From contig NZ_NKRG01000004.1 in assembly GCF_003351105.1 (NCBI RefSeq), forward strand, positions 149,891-213,890: a stretch of DNA of 64,000 nt. Reading direction: 5' to 3'. The DNA is from Thermosipho africanus Ob7. Its GTDB lineage: Bacteria; Thermotogota; Thermotogae; Thermotogales; Fervidobacteriaceae. Positions 43,913-53,353 of this stretch are shown piece by piece. The first letter of the stretch is position 1. The number at the start of each line of letters is the position of its first letter. Below the pieces are notes generated by a model that was given only the letters and a program-made list of their open reading frames with translations, was not told where the DNA came from and ran no database searches. The position numbers and the translations under genes are program-made.

Positions 43913-46900
43913 ATGAAATATGTTTTTCCAAATTTGAATATCCCTATTACAAAACTTTCAGAATATTTTAATCTGGAACTTTCAGGTGAGATTGTAAAAA
44001 TTGTATATGATACAAAATCTCAATCGCTTACTTTTTACTTAAATGAAGCGATTGGAGATTTAGATATTTTAAGTGAGAAGTTGAAAATGTTTTTTGGAGT
44101 TGATGTGTTTTTAGAATATAGTTTGCCTGAAATAAATAAAGAGAAAATATTGAATATGCTTAATGGTAATGCTCCTTATGTAAAAGATGTGGAATTTCTT
44201 GAAAATGAAATAGTTATTAAAGCTTTTGGTGAATTTGCAGCTAAGAAAATAGAAAGTAAATTAAAAAGAATTGAAAGTCTAACTAAAAAGAATGTTAGAG
44301 TAGAAATAATTGAAGAGGAAATAAGCTTTGTTCCTCCAAAAGTAGAAAGTTCTTTGAAAACATTTGAAGGTGGAAAAATAAAATATTATTTTCCATCAAA
44401 TATTTCAATGAATGCAAAAGGAGTTTTCTTAAGAGGAAAGGTTTTTAAAATTGAAAAATCTGAATATGGGAATCCGCTATTAAGTATATATGTTACAGAT
44501 AACAAAGATTCCATACTTGCGAAAGTATTTGATAATGTAGATAAAATAGAGACCTTGGTTTCAGTAAATAATTGGTATTACTTTAAGGGTTCTATGAGCG
44601 TTGATAGAAATGGAGAGTTTTATTTTTCTGTCAAAGAAATTTACGAAGATCCAGAGCCAATTGAGAGAAAAGATTTATCACAAGAAAAGAGAGTGCCTTT
44701 GCATGTTCATTCGAAAATGAGTGATTTAGATGCAATTATAGATATAAAGGAATTTGTAAAAAGAGCAAAAGAATGGGGTTGGAAGGCAGTAGCTATAACG
44801 GATCATGGAAATGTACAATCTATACCTTATTTATATGAAGAAGCTAAATCCAATGAAATAAAACCCATATTTGGAACTGAAATGTACTTTCTTAATGAAC
44901 CTGGAGATATTGTAAAGAATTTAGATAAAGATTATGTGATTAAGGATTGTGTTTATACAGTCTTCGACCTTGAAACAACAGGTACAAACGCACGATTCGA
45001 TGAGATAATTGAATTTGGTGCAGTAAAGTACAAGGATGGAAAAATTATTGATACCTTTAAAAGCTTTGTAAAGCCAAACAAAGATATAAATGATTTTACC
45101 CAAAAGCTTACTGGAATAACAAATGATATGTTAAAAGATGCTCCTGGTATAGAAGAAGTTGTTCCAAAATTTTTGGAATTTATAGAAGGTACTGTTCTTG
45201 TTGCACACAATGCAGACTTTGACTATGGATTTATTAGGGAAGTTTACAGGAAGATGTACGATAAAGATTTGATAATGCCTTATCTTGATACATTGAAGCT
45301 TTCAAGGGTAATTTTAAAGGGTAAGGTTAAGTCTTTTGGCCTTGGAAAACTTGTTGAATATTTCAAACTTGGACCATTTAAGCATCACAGGGCTTTTGAA
45401 GATGCAAGTGTGACTGCAGAACTTTTTGGTAAATTAGTTGAATTATTAGGTAAGATGGGTATAAAGAGTTTAAATGATATAAATAAACTAAAAGCAGGTA
45501 CTTCTATTTCAAGTATAAGGACAAAGAGAGTATTTAATCACATAACTATTTTAGTTAAAGACAAAATAGGATTGAAGAACTTGTATAAATTAGTTTCAGA
45601 TGCACATGTAAAATATTTTAAATACGTGCCATTTGTTCCAAAGAATGTTTTAAAAGAATATAAAGAAGGGTTGATATTTGGTACAGGCTGTGAGCAGGGC
45701 GAAATTTTTGAAGCACTAAAGGGTTCTGCAACCGATGAGGAAATAATAGAGCTTTTAAAAGAGTATGATTATGTTGAAATTTTCCCACTTAGCACTATTG
45801 TTTCAGTAAATAAAGAACAGGCAAAGGAAATATTTAAAAGGCTTTATTTTCTTGCAAAAAGGTTAAAAATGCCCGTTGTAATGGTTGATAACGCTCATTA
45901 TTTAGAGCCAGAAGATATAAAGGCAAGACATGTCTTACTTTCACCTAAGGAAAAAAGTAATCCACATGATGAAGATCTACGCGATAAAGATGCACAGCTT
46001 TATCTGAGAACTACCGATGAATTACTAAAAGAGGCAATGGAAATATTCGGAGACGAAAAAATTGCTAGAGAAGTAGTTATTGAAAATCCAAATAAAATTG
46101 CAGATATGATTGAAGATATTGCGCCGGTAAAGAAAAAGCTCCATCCACCAATAATTGATGGTGCAGAAGAGAATGTTAGAAATTTATCTCTAAAGAGAGC
46201 CAAAGAGCTTTATGGTGATCCACTTCCAGAAGTTATTGAAAAAAGGCTTGAAAAGGAGCTTAAAAGTATAATTGATAACGGTTATGCAGTTTTGTATGAA
46301 ATTGCACATCTTATAGTAAAAAAGGCAAACGAAGATGGTTATGTTGTTGGTTCAAGGGGTTCTGTTGGTTCTTCATTTGTTGCATACCTTATGGGTATAA
46401 CGGAAGTTAATCCACTTCCGCCGCACTATATTTGTCCAAACTGCAAATACCTTGAATTTTCTAAGGAAGTTGGTTCAGGTTATGATTTGCCTGATAAATT
46501 GTGTCCAAAATGTGGAACAAAATTAAATAAAACAGGTCAAGACATTCCTTTTGAAGTTTTTATGGGATTTAAAGGTGATAAGGTTCCGGATATAGATTTG
46601 AACTTTTCTGGTGAATATCAAGAAAGAGCGCACAACTATATTGTAGAGTTATTTGGAAAAGATAACGTTCTTAGGGCTGGAACAATCAGTACAATTGCCG
46701 AGAGAAGTGCAATTGGCTATGTGAGAAGTTATATGGAGTTAAAAGATGAAACTTTAAATACAGCTGAACAAGTAAGACTGGCAGAAAAGGTTGCTGGGGT
46801 AAAAAGAACAACAGGTCAGCATCCTGGAGGTCTAATGATCGTTCCAAAGGATATGACCGTATATGATTTTACTCCAATACAGTATCCTGCAAACAAGAAA

Positions 46901-48010
46901 GATTCTGAAATGTGTACAACTCATTTTGCATATGAATCAATACATGATGATTTGGTAAAACTTGATGCACTCGGGCACGATGATCCTACAATGATTAAAC
47001 TTTTATATGAGTATACAGGAGTAGATCCCACTACTGTTCCTATGGATGATAAAGAAACTTTGGAAATTTTTTCGTCGTTAAAACCTTTAAAAGTAAGAGC
47101 TTCTGATTTAGGAACGGATGTTGGTACTATTGGTATTCCTGAATTTGGTACCGATTTTGTCCAGGAAATGCTTAAAGAAACAAGGCCAAAATCATTTGCA
47201 GAGCTTGTTAGAATTTCAGGGCTTTCACACGGTACCGATGTTTGGCTTAATAATGCACAAGATATAATTAGGTCCGGAAAAGCAACACTTTCAGAAGTTA
47301 TTTCTTGTCGTGATGACATAATGATTTACCTTATAAAAGCAGGGGTTGAAGAATCAACGGCCTTTAAGATAATGGAGAATGTTAGAAAAGGAAAAGGTAT
47401 TACAAAAGAAGAAGAGGATTTGATGAGAGAGCATAATGTACCAGAATGGTTTATAGAATCTTGTAAAAAGATAAAATATCTTTTCCCTAAGGCTCATGCT
47501 GTTGCGTATGTTAGTATGGCATTTAGAATTGCTTACTTTAAAGTTCATTTTCCGCTTGCATATTATGCAGCGTTCTTCTCCATTAAGGGAGATGAATTTT
47601 CCATTGAAACAATTTTAAAAGGTCCAAATGCTATAAAAAAGAGATTAACTGAACTTAGTGTAAAAATGAAAAAAGATGTAAAGGAAAAGAACGAAGAAAA
47701 AGTACTTGAAGCAGCTTTAGAAATGTATTTAAGAGGTTTTTCATTTTTACCACCTGATATATTAAAGAGTGATTACAGAAGGTTTTTAATTGAAGATAAC
47801 AAACTAAGGATTCCTTTAAACAGAATTCCAGGTGTTGGCGATAGTGTTGCATATTCAATTGTTCAAGCAAGAGAAGAAAAAGAATTTACTTCAATAGAGG
47901 ATTTGAAAAAGAGAACAAAATTAAGTAAAGCACATATAACTACTATGAAAAAATTGAAGATATTAAATAACTTACCTGAAACAGACCAATCATCGTTATT
48001 TGATTTCTAA
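43913..48010 (+). CDS. polC: DNA polymerase III PolC (Gram-positive-type replicase with proofreading exonuclease)
   Basis: The 1365-residue protein has the PolC order: an N-terminal domain, an OB-fold (about 160-245), a PHP domain split by the exonuclease (LHVHSKMSDLDAIID at about 262, AITDHGNV), and a DEDD exonuclease starting FDLETTGTNARFDEIIE at about 351. The palm holds GSRGSVGSSFVAYLMG and PDIDLNF (about 891), a four-Cys zinc site (CPNCKYLEF then CPKCG) and C-terminal fingers, and the protein ends in a clamp-binding-like SSLFDF. This is the replicative polymerase type of Firmicutes and Thermotogae. GGGAGGATAAAAA precedes the ATG. Confidence 0.95.
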   Translation: MKYVFPNLNIPITKLSEYFNLELSGEIVKIVYDTKSQSLTFYLNEAIGDLDILSEKLKMFFGVDVFLEYSLPEINKEKILNMLNGNAPYVKDVEFLENEIVIKAFGEFAAKKIESKLKRIESLTKKNVRVEIIEEEISFVPPKVESSLKTFEGGKIKYYFPSNISMNAKGVFLRGKVFKIEKSEYGNPLLSIYVTDNKDSILAKVFDNVDKIETLVSVNNWYYFKGSMSVDRNGEFYFSVKEIYEDPEPIERKDLSQEKRVPLHVHSKMSDLDAIIDIKEFVKRAKEWGWKAVAITDHGNVQSIPYLYEEAKSNEIKPIFGTEMYFLNEPGDIVKNLDKDYVIKDCVYTVFDLETTGTNARFDEIIEFGAVKYKDGKIIDTFKSFVKPNKDINDFTQKLTGITNDMLKDAPGIEEVVPKFLEFIEGTVLVAHNADFDYGFIREVYRKMYDKDLIMPYLDTLKLSRVILKGKVKSFGLGKLVEYFKLGPFKHHRAFEDASVTAELFGKLVELLGKMGIKSLNDINKLKAGTSISSIRTKRVFNHITILVKDKIGLKNLYKLVSDAHVKYFKYVPFVPKNVLKEYKEGLIFGTGCEQGEIFEALKGSATDEEIIELLKEYDYVEIFPLSTIVSVNKEQAKEIFKRLYFLAKRLKMPVVMVDNAHYLEPEDIKARHVLLSPKEKSNPHDEDLRDKDAQLYLRTTDELLKEAMEIFGDEKIAREVVIENPNKIADMIEDIAPVKKKLHPPIIDGAEENVRNLSLKRAKELYGDPLPEVIEKRLEKELKSIIDNGYAVLYEIAHLIVKKANEDGYVVGSRGSVGSSFVAYLMGITEVNPLPPHYICPNCKYLEFSKEVGSGYDLPDKLCPKCGTKLNKTGQDIPFEVFMGFKGDKVPDIDLNFSGEYQERAHNYIVELFGKDNVLRAGTISTIAERSAIGYVRSYMELKDETLNTAEQVRLAEKVAGVKRTTGQHPGGLMIVPKDMTVYDFTPIQYPANKKDSEMCTTHFAYESIHDDLVKLDALGHDDPTMIKLLYEYTGVDPTTVPMDDKETLEIFSSLKPLKVRASDLGTDVGTIGIPEFGTDFVQEMLKETRPKSFAELVRISGLSHGTDVWLNNAQDIIRSGKATLSEVISCRDDIMIYLIKAGVEESTAFKIMENVRKGKGITKEEEDLMREHNVPEWFIESCKKIKYLFPKAHAVAYVSMAFRIAYFKVHFPLAYYAAFFSIKGDEFSIETILKGPNAIKKRLTELSVKMKKDVKEKNEEKVLEAALEMYLRGFSFLPPDILKSDYRRFLIEDNKLRIPLNRIPGVGDSVAYSIVQAREEKEFTSIEDLKKRTKLSKAHITTMKKLKILNNLPETDQSSLFDF

Positions 48011-48089
48011 AGAAAGACGGAGAAAAATCAATATTTTATGATGAAAAACAAAGTTGTAATATGATTAGAATATAAATTTTTATAAAATT

Positions 48090-48117
48090 TTGAATTTTTG
48101 TAATTTTATGTTAAAAT
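48090..48117 (+). promoter_or_regulatory. Possible spoVS promoter
   Basis: TTGAAT (48090-48095) and TAAAAT (48112-48117) are 16 bp apart, within the 163-bp gap after polC. Confidence 0.45.
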
Positions 48118-48173
48118 ATAATCGTATTAGTAACAGTTCTATTAATATCTGTTCAAGGAGGAGTGGTATAGCT

Positions 48174-48446
48174 ATGGAAACACTTAAGGTCAGCTCAAAA
48201 TCTAATCCTAACAAGGTAGCGGGTGCTATAGTTGGATCTCTAAACAAGAATGAAAAGCTTGAGATCCAAGCTATAGGTGCTGGAGCTGTTAACCAAGCTT
48301 CAAAAGCTTTGGCAGTTGCAAGAAGGTTTTTGTCAGAAGAAGGTAAAGATTTATATGCGGTTCCAGGATTTATTGAAGTAGAGATAGATGGTGAAACAAG
48401 AACAGGAATTTCTTTTAAAGTATATTTAACAAAGAAGGCGGAATAA
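48174..48446 (+). CDS. SpoVS-family protein
   Basis: The 90-residue protein METLKVSSKSNPNKVAGAIV is a close match to stage V sporulation protein S, including QAIGAGAVNQASKALAVARR and a C-terminal ISFKVYLTKKAE. An upstream ATG at 48090 gives an unlikely 28-residue extension. GGAGGAGTGG precedes the ATG at 48174, with rather long spacing. SpoVS homologues are widespread in non-sporulating thermophiles and have an Alba-like fold, so a nucleic-acid-binding role is likely. The exact role is unknown. Confidence 0.9.
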   Translation: METLKVSSKSNPNKVAGAIVGSLNKNEKLEIQAIGAGAVNQASKALAVARRFLSEEGKDLYAVPGFIEVEIDGETRTGISFKVYLTKKAE

Positions 48447-48453
48447 TTATTGG

Positions 48454-48684
48454 ATGAATGATTTAGAGTATATTGCTCAAAGCTGTAGGGATGATGAAAG
48501 ACTTTTGAATATTGTTAAAGATGTTGCAAACATGAGTGGCGAGGAACGAGAAGACTTTGCTAAAAAGGTTCGCCAATATTTTTTGGGTAAAAATTCAGAA
48601 GAAGATAATAACGCGTATAAGTTTTTTAAAATTATTTTGGAAGATGAAAATGCAAGAAAAATACTTGAGATTCTCGGGGAGTAA
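48454..48684 (+). CDS. Small acidic helical protein of unknown function
   Basis: The 76-residue product is helical and charged (DLEYIAQSCRDDERLLNIVK, EEREDFAKKVRQYF). Nothing identifies a family. It follows spoVS after 7 nt, with a weak ribosome-binding site in the end of spoVS, and its stop codon is inside the loop of the operon terminator. It is a real gene by position and codon pattern. Confidence 0.6.
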   Translation: MNDLEYIAQSCRDDERLLNIVKDVANMSGEEREDFAKKVRQYFLGKNSEEDNNAYKFFKIILEDENARKILEILGE

Positions 48685-48700
48685 TAACCCCGATTTTTTT
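48674..48700 (+). terminator. Terminator overlapping the end of the small ORF
   Basis: TCGGGG (48674-48679) pairs with CCCCGA (48688-48693) and is followed by seven Ts. The TAA of the small ORF lies in the loop. Confidence 0.8.
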
Positions 48701-48719
48701 GTTTACAGGAGGTTATTGT

Positions 48720-49580
48720 ATGAAAGTTGGAGGTCAAGCAATCATTGAAGGCGTTTTGATGATGGGTAAAAAGATTGTAATTGCTGTAAGAAATGAAAAA
48801 GGAGAAATTGTAAAAGAAGAACTTGGGAAGATAAAGAATAAAAAAGTTTTGAAAATACCATTTGTAAGGGGACTTTTTAGTCTTTTTTATTCTATGTACT
48901 TTGGTCTAAAAGGTCTTGATAGGTCTGCAGAGATTGCAACGGGAGAAGAAATGAAAAAATCTGAAACGTTTTTTTCAATCTTTATAGCAATAGTAGTTGG
49001 TATTGGATTATTTGTAATGCTCCCAGTATTTTTAACAGGTCTTTTGGGGGTAAAAGATGACGAATTTTTATTTTCTTTGGTTGATGGGTTTATAAGACTT
49101 GGACTGTTTTTGTTGTATGTTTGGATAATTTCATTTATGAAAGATGTAAAAAGGGTGTTTCAATATCACGGTTCGGAACATAAAACCATTCATGCGTATG
49201 AAAACGGTGATGAATTAACCGTTGAAAATGTTAAAAAATATTCAACCATTCATCCAAGATGTGGAACAAATTTTGTGATGATCTTTTTAATAGTTGCTAT
49301 AATTCTTTTTAGTATTTTTGGTATTTATCGTCCGCTTTCTTGGGTTGAAAGAATAGTGATTAGGATAGTTTTGATACCTGTTGTAGCATCTGTTTCTTAT
49401 GAACTTTTAAAATTATTTGATAAATTTCCATTTTTAAGATTTTTGTCATTTCCAGGATTACTGCTTCAGAAGCTTACTACAGCTGAGCCTGATGAAAAGC
49501 AAATAGAGGTTGCTATAGAATCATTAAAATTTGCCCTTGAAGGAGAAGAACCGGATGAAGATGTAGAGTACGTTGGATAG
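48720..49580 (+). CDS. DUF1385 membrane protein (YqhQ-like)
   Basis: The sequence KVGGQAIIEGVLMMGKK at the N-terminus, the FQYHGSEHKTIHAYENGD segment and HPRCGTNFVMIF are the conserved DUF1385 blocks. Their His, Glu and Cys residues could bind a metal. About four or five hydrophobic helices are present. I start at 48720 because AGGAGG lies 8 nt upstream; a TTG 21 nt earlier has none. No function is established for the family. Confidence 0.85.
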   Translation: MKVGGQAIIEGVLMMGKKIVIAVRNEKGEIVKEELGKIKNKKVLKIPFVRGLFSLFYSMYFGLKGLDRSAEIATGEEMKKSETFFSIFIAIVVGIGLFVMLPVFLTGLLGVKDDEFLFSLVDGFIRLGLFLLYVWIISFMKDVKRVFQYHGSEHKTIHAYENGDELTVENVKKYSTIHPRCGTNFVMIFLIVAIILFSIFGIYRPLSWVERIVIRIVLIPVVASVSYELLKLFDKFPFLRFLSFPGLLLQKLTTAEPDEKQIEVAIESLKFALEGEEPDEDVEYVG

Positions 49581-49602
49581 TTTTTTAAAAAGTGGGGGGT
49601 TT

Positions 49603-50579
49603 TTGATAAAAGTTGAATCTTTGACAAGAACATATAAAATTGCAGATAATAAAGAGAGGAATTTTTTGTAAGGTTGTTCAGCCCTCAATTTAAAACTATC
49701 ACAGTTTTGGAAAACGTTAGTTTTTCAATTTCCAAAGGTGAAAAGGTTGCAGTTTTGGGTTTAAATGGTAGTGGAAAATCAACGCTTTTTAAGATATTAA
49801 CTGGGATCATACCACCTTCTTCGTGGGTTTGTAAATGTATGGGGTATGATCCTTTTTCGGATAGAAAAAGGTATGTAAAAAACATTGGTGTTCTTTTGGG
49901 TCAAAAATCTCTTCTTATTCCAGAGCTTACCGTTTATGATAGCCTAAAATTATATAAAGCTGTATATCAATTAAATGAAAAGCAACTTGACGAGCGTTTA
50001 AAAGTTTTTGATGAATATTTTGGAATAGAAAAGTTATTAAGCAGGATAGTTAGAACACTCTCTCTTGGTGAGAGAATGAAGGCAGAAATATTTATGGCAT
50101 CAATTCATGATCTTTCCATCTTTTTCTTTGATGAGCCTACCATAGGACTTGACGTAAATGCAAAGAGTGCTTTTAAGGAGTTCCTATTAAATTATCCATT
50201 TGGATCTGAAAAGACGGTGTTTATAATAACACATGAATTTTATGTGATAAAAGATTTTTGCACCAGAATTTTGCTGCTAGATAATGGAAAATTAAAATTA
50301 GATATTGAAACAAAACATTTAAAAAATAAATTTGGATACAAGAACCTTGTTATTGATTTTGAAGGAAAACCAACTAAAACTACAGTTGAAAATATCAGAT
50401 TGTTTGGATATCCCATAGAGATTGAAAAAAATAGTGTTAAAATAAAAGTTCCGTATGAGAATAAAGAAGAAATAGAAGAGATAAGAGGAATTTTGTCGAA
50501 AAGTCTTAAAAGGAATTTTGAGTTACTTAAAATTGGTGTGGAGCTGAGTTTGAGAAGGCTTTCATATTTTAGAATTTAA
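49603..50579 (+). pseudogene. ABC-2-type transporter ATPase with frameshift near the N-terminus
   Basis: From the TTG at 49603 (behind GTGGGGGG) the frame reads MIKVESLTRTYKIADNKERN and stops at 49669-49671. Adding one T to the six-T run 49662-49667 joins it to the frame that continues FFVRLFSPQFKTITVLENVS, then Walker A LGLNGSGKSTLFKIL, signature SLGERMKAEIFMAS, Walker B IFFFDEPTIGLD and the switch His of FIITHE. Without the N-terminus the ATPase could still start at 49674, but the first strand would be missing. It resembles exporters that work with DUF990/ABC-2 permeases, and the matching permease downstream is destroyed. Probably a pseudogene. Confidence 0.75.
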
Positions 50580-50589
50580 ACGTTATTTA

Positions 50590-50772
50590 ATGTACTAAGC
50601 ATGCCCTTTTGCTTTTTAGATTAATATTGTATACTCCTGTAAATTTTCTTTTTGCTAAGAAAAGTTTTTTAACATACTTTTTCTACAACTATTCTGGTTA
50701 ATTGTTGTTTTTGGTGTATCTGAATTTGTGTGGAGAAATGGACTTAAAAGATTTACAGCATTTGGAATCTAG
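50590..50772 (+). pseudogene. Remnant of the ABC-2 permease partner (C-terminal end)
   Basis: The last open stretch, 50659-50772, reads KKFFNILFLQLFWLIVVFGV then SEFVWRNGLKRFTAFGI, a hallmark C-terminus of ABC-2/DUF990 permeases. Just before it, other frames still spell pieces such as TPVNFLFAKK and MPFCFLD. Nearly all of the permease, normally about 260 residues, is gone. It lies exactly where the permease of the ATPase pseudogene should be. Confidence 0.7.
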
Positions 50773-50774
50773 AT

Positions 50775-52163
50775 TTATTCTTTATATATTTCAAGTATTT
50801 CATCAAGGTTTTCAAAGAATATGTCAACAAGATTTGGGTCGAATTTTTTGCCCCTTTCTTTTTTAATTATTTCTAGCGCTTTATTTAATGGAAGTGCTTT
50901 TCTGTATATTCTATCACTTACAAGTGCATCGAATACGTCCGCAATTGATGTTATCCTTGCTGATATATCAATTTGCTCTTTTTCAAGTCCATATGGATAC
51001 CCGCTACCATCCCAATTCTCATGATGTTGAAGACAAATAACAGCTGCAAGTTTTAAAATTTTAGAAGTTGAATTTTCAAGTATATTGTATCCTATAATAG
51101 GATGTTCTTTAATTATTGCATATTCTTCATCATCTAATTTACCTGGCTTGTTTAAAATTGAGTCAGGTATTGCAATTTTTCCAAGATCGTGTATTGATGC
51201 AGCTATTTCTATTTCATCTATCTGTGAATAGTTAATTTTACTAGCAAGTATCTTTGCAATTTTCCCAACCCTTGTTACATGTTCGCCAGTTTCTCCAGAT
51301 CTTGCCTCAATTGCTGAAAGTAGTTTAGCCAATAACTCTTTTTGAGTTTGTGAATAAAGATTTGAATAATAGTTTGAACTATACGAATTTGTTATTTCTT
51401 CAAGAAAAAGACTTACAAGGTGTTTGTTAATTTCTTTTAGTTTTATATTAGAAATAATATAAACTTTAATTGATAAATCTTTTGCTAGCTCTTTTTCAAA
51501 ATATATAGTGCTTTCTGGAAAAAATGTAAAATTTACTTTTGAAAGTGGCACATTTAGGTATTCTTCAAACTTTGGAGTTGCAGCATATACGATCCCGTTT
51601 AAAGTTACAAAACCTTCAATGCCTATATTTGAAGAAAATCTCAGGAGATTAATAGCTTCGTACAACATGAATTTTAAAAATTTTAATATGTTGTCAAATT
51701 TTTCTTTGTTCCTTGAAAGTTCAATTATTTTTTGTAGCGATTTTATTGTATTTTCAAGAGTTACAATTTCAATGTATGATTTGATGGCTATCAAAAATGT
51801 GTGTTTTACCATAAATTCATCCATGTATTGCTTGTCCATAAAAAAACTTATATCAAAATCAGAGATATCATGTTTTTTTTCTACAAATTCTTTGTAGGAG
51901 GTTGCAAGGATAATTCTAGGCTTTCTTAAACTTAGATGATTTCTAATCAGATCAACTAATACAAGACCTGAGTTATCATTTTCCATAAAAACATCTATAA
52001 AGAATACGGAGATATCATCTTTAAATTTTTCAATTAATTTACTTGCCTGTTTTTCAGAAAAAGCATGTATGGTTTCTATTTCATATTCACATTCTTTTGA
52101 TAGAACTTCATCGATGTATTTATGTACAAATTCATCATCGTCTATGATCATTATTTTATTCAT
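50775..52163 (-). CDS. Response regulator with HD-GYP phosphodiesterase output
   Basis: An N-terminal receiver domain (MIIDDDEFVHKYIDEVL, phospho-acceptor D57 in VFFIDVFMEND) is followed by a DUF3369-like linker domain (about 130-290) and a C-terminal HD-GYP domain with IEARSGETGEHVTRVG, AASIHDLGKIAIPDS, QHHENWDGSGYPYGL and ADVFDALVSDRIYRKALP. HD-GYP enzymes hydrolyse cyclic di-GMP. No histidine kinase is adjacent, so the partner is elsewhere. The ATG at 52163 has AAAGGAGG upstream; a TTG two codons earlier is less likely. Confidence 0.88.
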   Translation of the reverse strand: MNKIMIIDDDEFVHKYIDEVLSKECEYEIETIHAFSEKQASKLIEKFKDDISVFFIDVFMENDNSGLVLVDLIRNHLSLRKPRIILATSYKEFVEKKHDISDFDISFFMDKQYMDEFMVKHTFLIAIKSYIEIVTLENTIKSLQKIIELSRNKEKFDNILKFLKFMLYEAINLLRFSSNIGIEGFVTLNGIVYAATPKFEEYLNVPLSKVNFTFFPESTIYFEKELAKDLSIKVYIISNIKLKEINKHLVSLFLEEITNSYSSNYYSNLYSQTQKELLAKLLSAIEARSGETGEHVTRVGKIAKILASKINYSQIDEIEIAASIHDLGKIAIPDSILNKPGKLDDEEYAIIKEHPIIGYNILENSTSKILKLAAVICLQHHENWDGSGYPYGLEKEQIDISARITSIADVFDALVSDRIYRKALPLNKALEIIKKERGKKFDPNLVDIFFENLDEILEIYKE

Positions 52164-52198
52164 AAACAACGCCTCCTTTTTTGTACATTACTATTTTA

Positions 52199-53353
52199 CT
52201 ACAAAATTACATTTTTAAACAATTCATCAAATGTTTCTCGTTTCCTGATAAGTTTTATTTTACCGTCTTTTGTAATTAAAACTTCTGCAGGTCTTACCGT
52301 TCCGTTGTAGTTGTTTGCCATTGAAAAACCGTATGCGCCAGCGTTTTTGATAACTAATAATTCTCCAATTTCAGGTTTTTTAATTTTTCTTTCTTTTGCA
52401 AGAAAATCTCCAGATTCACATAGAGGGCCAACTACATCAGCGAGAATTTCGTCTTTACTGTTATTTAATACCTCTATTTCGTGATATGCATTGTAAAGTG
52501 CTGGTCTAAGTAGATGATTCATTCCGCTTTCAGTTACAACAAAGAATTTTTTTTCTGTTTTTTTGATCAATGTTACCCTTGTTAAAAGAAATCCTGCAGG
52601 TGCTATTATAAACCTTCCAAGTTCATTTATGACTAATTTAAAATTTTTCAGAAGCGGAATTATTTCTTCTTTGTATTCTTGAGTATTTAGCTCATTTTCA
52701 TCTTTATATTTTATTCCCCATCCTCCACCAATATTTATCTTTTCTATGTTGTATTTTTGACAAAGTTTTAAAGTTTTTTCAATAGCCTCTTTAAAAGGTT
52801 TTACATCTGTTATTTGTGAGCCAATATGTATATGAACTCCACTGATTTTTTGAGATTTTAAAATTTCTTCAGCCGTTTTAAAATCAACACCAAATTTGTG
52901 CTTTTTTAATCCAGTTGATATGTATGGATGTGTTTTTGCATCTATATCTGGATTTACCCTTAAAAACAGTTCAAAATCATCTTCATTTTTCCATAGATTT
53001 TCGAATTCTTCTTTGCTGTCAACATTTACATATTTAACTTTATATTCCTTCATTAAATCTTTTTGCTCCTTTGTTTTACCATTTCCATTCCAGACAATTT
53101 TGTCTCCCTCTATTGAAGCAATTTTACAAGCAAGAAGTTCTCCTTCACCTAATATATCTACTCCAAATCCATGATTTTTTAGAATTTTTAAAATCGCAGG
53201 ATTGTTGTTTGCCTTCGTTGCAAATGTAGGGAAAAAATTAATTTCTTCAAAGACATTTTTTACTTTATTTATTCTTTCTTCTAAAATTTTTTCAAAATAT
53301 ATGTAAACGGGTGTTCCAATTTCATCAGCAACTTTTTGGAATATCTCCTTCAT
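52199..53353 (-). CDS. lysA: Diaminopimelate decarboxylase
   Basis: Fold-III PLP enzyme with K47 in PTFATKANNNPAIL, the HIHIGSQITDVKPF and NIGGGWGIKY cofactor loops, and the active-site Cys in VGPLCESGDFLA that is specific to DAP decarboxylase. It makes lysine from meso-diaminopimelate. At 384 residues it is of normal length, and it overlaps the upstream M20 gene by 4 nt. Confidence 0.92.
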   Translation of the reverse strand: MKEIFQKVADEIGTPVYIYFEKILEERINKVKNVFEEINFFPTFATKANNNPAILKILKNHGFGVDILGEGELLACKIASIEGDKIVWNGNGKTKEQKDLMKEYKVKYVNVDSKEEFENLWKNEDDFELFLRVNPDIDAKTHPYISTGLKKHKFGVDFKTAEEILKSQKISGVHIHIGSQITDVKPFKEAIEKTLKLCQKYNIEKINIGGGWGIKYKDENELNTQEYKEEIIPLLKNFKLVINELGRFIIAPAGFLLTRVTLIKKTEKKFFVVTESGMNHLLRPALYNAYHEIEVLNNSKDEILADVVGPLCESGDFLAKERKIKKPEIGELLVIKNAGAYGFSMANNYNGTVRPAEVLITKDGKIKLIRKRETFDELFKNVIL

